Below are positions 59,546 to 64,000 of a stretch of DNA of 64,000 nucleotides, in pieces. The notes beneath the pieces are model-generated. The model was not told the DNA's origin, made no database searches, and saw only the letters and a list, made by a program, of their open reading frames with translations. Positions within the stretch are counted from its first letter, which is position 1; every line of letters begins with the position of its first letter. The translations under genes and the position numbers were made by a program. Source of the DNA: Ascidia mentula (Eukaryota > Chordata > Ascidiacea > Phlebobranchia > Ascidiidae); NCBI GenBank assembly GCA_947561715.1, contig OX387198.1, positions 10,974,001-11,038,000 on the forward strand, written 5' to 3'.

Positions 59546-60611
59546 CGCAAACTATTAATATGATTCTGTGTCACACGATTTATAATTTGTGGGTATTCTC
59601 AACTTCGGATCACATATTATTCCATCACAATTTACGGTTAAACGTGATCAAATAATTTCACAAGTTTCACGAAAACCTTTGTTTTTTTTATATTTAAGGA
59701 AGAGATAAAGTCCTTTGTTCCATTAAACTGTTTCGTTATTAACGAGAGGACTGTTCGCCGAAGAAATCACTTGAAGTTTTGTTTTATTTTGACAAAATAC
59801 ATTTTAAACAATGAATATTGGAAGCATGATCAAACTTGGAATTCACGCTATCTGCCTGTCATTGATTAATCGTTTCCACGCACGTTTTTCGTTCATGCTG
59901 ACGTCATGTTCCCCGCACGTGATTTCAAATTATTCTTTCGGGCGCATTGGTCCAGGGAGAAACCAGGAAATGATGAAATCGGCAAAAAGTTTCGAAATAT
60001 GTGCGCAAACTGTTTTCACAGTTGCTTGAAGTCATTTTCAAGTTCTGCAAACACCAGAAAGAAACAGAAAAGCATGTTTGAAAACAGTTAGATAAGTCAA
60101 GGGTATAAAGACTTAAGCTAAGTACAGTCACTGCGTGTTTTCAAGTTTCAGTAGATAGTATTAGATATTTTTTGACTTGAATCATTAATTTGAAAAATAA
60201 GCGATATTTTTTCTTCCCAATTACCTTTGATTTGGGTATTTAATCAATTATAATATCTGATTGTGACATAACAAGAAGCCCAGCTGTGGTTCAAAGTATT
60301 GCCAATCGCTTACCATTAATCATCCTTTGTAGACGTTTCGAAAACGGCTGCGTTTATCATGAGTACATTTTAGAAATGAGTTACAACACATAAGCACTGA
60401 GGTGGGCATGCAGGCTGCTAAGGAAGATTAACAGCATAATAGCTTTGGCTTTCATATTTAGTATAGTTAACTCTTTTTGCATCCACTTACCATTAAATGT
60501 CACAAATATTGATAATTATGAAATTGTTCAGAGACAACAATCGGCGAAACATACAAAAATCGACGTGCTTTATTTCCATAAATGCCTAAGTTTTCGTATT
60601 AATGTGTAGAT

Positions 60612-61634
60612 ATGTATTTGGTATTGATCGCCTTCGTCGCAACTTACAGCCTTCTGTTCATGAACGGTAAGTTTTAAAACAAAACCAAAATTGTGTGACA
60701 ATAAGATGAAGCAAAAAACCTACATATAATGATAAAATAATATGAATTATGTGCTACATACACATGGCCACTGTTTCGACCCATAAGGTCCCATTAGTGC
60801 AGGTTGGTGCGACTACAGGAAATCTTACTGAAAAACCTACAGTTGTCTTATTTCTTCCTAGTGGGTGCAATCAAGTGCTATGAGTGCGTATCTCCTACAA
60901 TACCGGACTGTAAAGGACCGAATATTCCCAACTCCTTGTCAAAAACATGCGATTCGACGACCACAACGTGCATGACAAGCACCACCAATGGAAGTAAAAC
61001 GTTTGGTTGACTTGTGTTTGGTGGACTTGTGTTTGGTGGACTTTTGATTTGACTGCTTTAATTTGTGTTTGTACTTTGCACAGAAACAAAAAGAGCTTGT
61101 GGGCCGCCCGAATTTTTTCCGCTAAAGTGCGAGACGAGGCTTGTTAGAGGTGTCGACTCTCTAGTTTGCATCTGTGGCAAAGGTTGGGCCACTTTTGTGT
61201 CACTTATAACGTAGTACAAAAAGGCTTTTCGCGACATTGTCATGATGACCGAAATGTCGTAATAAAAGTATTATCAGAAGAGCCTTTTTGTTTTATGAAT
61301 ATTCCTGGCTGAGTCAGTAACGCACCTTCAAACGTGCAAATTGAATTAATATGGACAAGTTCTGTCAAAATGTATCTTTTACCTACTACATAAAAAAGAC
61401 GTCATAACCGTTTAGTTTTGCTAAGTCCAGTGTATAACCGAAAACCGATACATCAAATAAGAGAACGAAACTTTTGCTTTGTGGCAAACCACTGTGTCCA
61501 ATTCCATACGCCAAATCCTTAAATTTCTTTCCGCTTTAGACAATTGCAACGGAGCGGAGAGATCAACGAAGCTTTCCAAGGTTTTTGTGCTGATGGTTGG
61601 AGCTGCTATTCTAGTTTCACTTGGTCGCATATGA
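60612..61634 (+). CDS. Ly6/uPAR-domain GPI-anchored protein 4
   Basis: Exons 60612-60666, 60862-60993, 61084-61182 and 61540-61634 match the gene at 54472 in every exon length and give 126 residues. Signal peptide and GPI tail are the same. Few coding changes are seen, for instance SPTIPDC for SPTRPDC and RACGPPEFFP for RGCGPPDFFP. All ten cysteines remain. It looks whole and recently duplicated. Confidence 0.9.
60753..60804 (-). ncRNA. Damaged hammerhead motif in Ly6-4 intron 1
   Basis: Duplicate of the motif at 54615-54666 with further change: the core reads CUAAUGG and the stem I arms no longer match well (CCUGCA against UGUAGC). The GACC/GGUC stem and GAAAC remain. It is not expected to cleave. 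Confidence 0.6.
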
Positions 61635-63278
61635 ATACTGTAATGTGAATTAATCTAAATGTTCAATTTAAGAAATATTTCATTATCAGTTACGTTGATT
61701 CTTATTTTGTTCTTTTCCATCGCCCTTTAACAAACGCCCGTTGGTCTCACGTTGCAAACAAGCTTGCTATAAATTACAGTAATGCGTGTCTCCGTTTAAT
61801 TTGTCGTTTCCATAAGTTTCAACTAGAAACAATAGAAACCAAAGCCCTTCTTCAAAACCCAAAGAAGAACAAAAATGAACATAAGTATGAAATCAGTGTT
61901 TACAAAGTTTCCCTGCTCCCAGTGATTGACATACAAAAACGCTTCTCAAGCTATAGCTGATAAACAAGGCAAGCATCGTGTCGCATTTGCGTGCGTGACA
62001 TGTGACTGATGGCGATGTAATAGTTTCCCAACACCAATTGCATTCGTTTTTTTGAGGGATTGGATTCAAAGCAGGATTATAAGCACACGTATACACAATT
62101 GTCACCAGGTATCCTAAAGGATTCAGGTCAGCAACTTGGAACTTGACCACAATGGCCCTTAAGCGCATTCTTGTTTTAGGTCTACTAGCGTTCAACAGGC
62201 CAAAAAATGTAAGTACACAAGTAAACTACAGTAAAATAACACTTGCTTGTCTGTTTATGGGCCCAAATCGAAGGGCGATAGCTTTTAGTTTTGCAATTAT
62301 TCGAACAAATACAAAGAAACACAACAATAGCCATGCAGTAAACCTTCGTAGACCCACATGTAATAAATACCACAACGATATATGATCCAAAGAAACGTTA
62401 AACTGTGAACAATATACGTCGTGTCATTCAGACAAATGCCTTTAGGTAACACTATAATAGAATAGAAACGAGGAAGTGAAAGTCAAACTGTGAAAAATAC
62501 GCATGTTGTCATTTAGACAAATGCCTTTTAGGAGATCCAATGATCGATTAAACACAAGGAAATGATCGTCGATACCCAGAGGCAATATAAGGATTGTTGT
62601 TAATACAACCACCGAGTGTGGTCATGCGGTAGAAACAAATGAATATCGAAGTGCAATTCGGCAACGTTTTTTCGCCCAGTCAACAATAAATTTATTTTGT
62701 CCCATGTTTGCAATAATAAAGCTGTAATAAGTTTACAAACAAAGTTGGTTGCGCGTCTTGAGAGGGATAACGTAAGAAAGTAGGAAAGTTTTGCTTCATG
62801 ACCACTTTTTCTGCAAAACGTGTGGAAGAGCAGCTAATAAATAGATAAAACAAAAAGAATGATGGGAAGTAGTGAGTGTGTGTTGCACGTGAACAGAGAA
62901 GACAATAAAAGCTAACGAACACTAATCTAAGCTATCAGAAAGATTGCAACTACAGTTGGGAAGTGTTGAAATAGACCGAAAGTTTCGAAGATTTGTACAT
63001 GCTTCGCTGCTACGTTAGATGGGGCAGTATGCTGGTATTCGAGATTCGGGGAATTAAACAGAATTGGTTTTAAGAAGCAGGATTTTGTTCATAGGACAAT
63101 TGTATCAAAATTGTATAGTGATTATATCTGTCTGTAAAGTTCATAAAAAGTTGTTATTTCTAGGAAGTTGTTATATGATCAACACTGAATAAGAAAAATA
63201 AAGGAGAAATTCAAGGAAACATAGCCAAACGTGTTATACACAAGTGTTTTCCCTTCAATTAAAATATTTCCCAACAAG

Positions 63279-63894
63279 ATGAATTACCAATGGATCACCA
63301 TCGTCGCATTTTTGTTCTCTCTGGCCACAAACAGTAAGTTTTTTAAAACGTGTGTTTCTCTCTGGCCATAAAACACAGTAAAGCAAAAATTACAGTTTTA
63401 CAATTTCTTCTGAGATGGTGCAATCAAGTGTTATAACTGCAAGACCGCCGCAACCGCGGGTTGTAAAGGCCCCAAAATTCCCAAAGTTCTCACAATAGAA
63501 TGTACCTCGACAGTATCAACGTGCGAGACAATCACCGTGAACGGCCAAGGTAAACTCCGTGTATGTTTGTCTGTTAACTTAAAACAGTTTGGTAATCCGT
63601 TTCACGTTGGCAGTCCAAGGTAGAACTTGTGGACTGACAAACTCTTCAGCGGCAAAGTGCACAAAAGGGCTCAGCGGCACGAAAGAATGCTCTTGTAGCA
63701 AAGGTAAATTTACATGAAATAGTGTGACGGCAAGTTTTTGCAAAACGTGTTCGTCATGTCCAATTTTCGCGTTGACTTGCTTTTTTGTTTTGATGAAAGA
63801 TTACTGCAATGGCGTGGCGAAATCAGTGCAGCTATCCAAGGGTTTTGTGATGTTGGTTGGAGCTGCGACTCTTATCGCATTTGGTTTGATGTAA
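63279..63894 (+). CDS. Ly6/uPAR-domain GPI-anchored protein 5
   Basis: Exons 63279-63333, 63415-63549, 63614-63703 and 63800-63894 join in phase 1 to 124 residues. It is the partner of the gene at 57714, with the same signal peptide apart from VAFLFS for VPFLFS and an identical hydrophobic tail. The exposed part of the domain differs more than the signal and tail (IKCYNCKTAATAGCKG against IKCYHCKHEEIADCKG; TCETITVNGQ against TCVKVTLNGQ). That pattern could mean selection on the exposed loops. All ten cysteines are kept. Confidence 0.9.
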
Positions 63895-64000
63895 ATACCA
63901 AGTGTGTCGACAACAAGAAACGATATCATGAGAAATTATATATATTTGCACATGCGGAATCTCCGTCGTGTGTAAATAACTGTTTGGGTTTTTGCAAGTT

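Larger units (their letters stand above)
59546..63984 (+). repeat. Tandem duplication, copy 2 (two Ly6 genes)
   Basis: Second copy of the segment at 53408-58432. Homology stops just before the window end, after ATAACTGTT, so the right breakpoint is inside the window. Confidence 0.9.

Overview
The window looks like nuclear DNA from an AT-rich, compact invertebrate deuterostome genome. An ascidian tunicate is my best guess, because the introns are short, the exons small, the genes closely packed, and DMC1, DPCD and Ly6/uPAR genes sit next to lineage-specific tandem families. This is inferred from style and gene content; no species-specific marker was recognised. All exon structures below were built by hand from splice sites, reading phase and similarity between paralogues.

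Region 1 (1-32.4 kb) is a cluster of secreted-protein genes sharing one start cassette: a promoter block, a non-coding leader exon, and a 46-base signal-peptide exon ending in phase 1. Three tandem copies about 7 kb apart (CDS at 1669, 8859 and 15697) encode proteins of 209-210 residues made of four cysteine modules in the order A-B-A-B. The next gene (20416-25391) encodes a mosaic of about 859 residues, with three A-B pairs alternating with Gly/Met-rich, GGMGPFS-type and GGGYGDEMM-type repeats. The last (27917-32156) pairs the same start cassette with about 45 copies of a 28-residue repeat. Module A is C-x3-C-x5-C-x16-C-x2-C-x4-C-G and module B is C-x7/8-C-x2-C-x13-C-x2-C-x3-C. Every module lies on its own phase-1/phase-1 exon, or shares one with a repeat. 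Between the copies lie decayed module exons, inverted promoter pieces, foldback elements and a complete-looking hammerhead ribozyme. A hAT-type MITE with a perfect 8-bp target duplication sits at the end of the last gene and supplies its stop codon.

Region 2 (33.4-46.5 kb) holds conserved and signalling genes: DPCD (four exons, minus), an intronless DMC1 recombinase (minus), and two SH2-tyrosine-kinase-like genes arranged head to head (36508-39905 minus; 42654-46449 plus). These two share the same ten-exon layout. Both have lost the Gly-rich loop, the HRD aspartate and the DFG aspartate, so both look like pseudokinases.

Region 3 (47.5-64 kb) carries a CCP plus vWA gene fragment (minus), which has an in-frame stop in the vWA part, followed by five Ly6/uPAR GPI-anchored protein genes. 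Four of those five come from a tandem duplication of a roughly 5-kb, two-gene segment (copy starts 6.14 kb apart).
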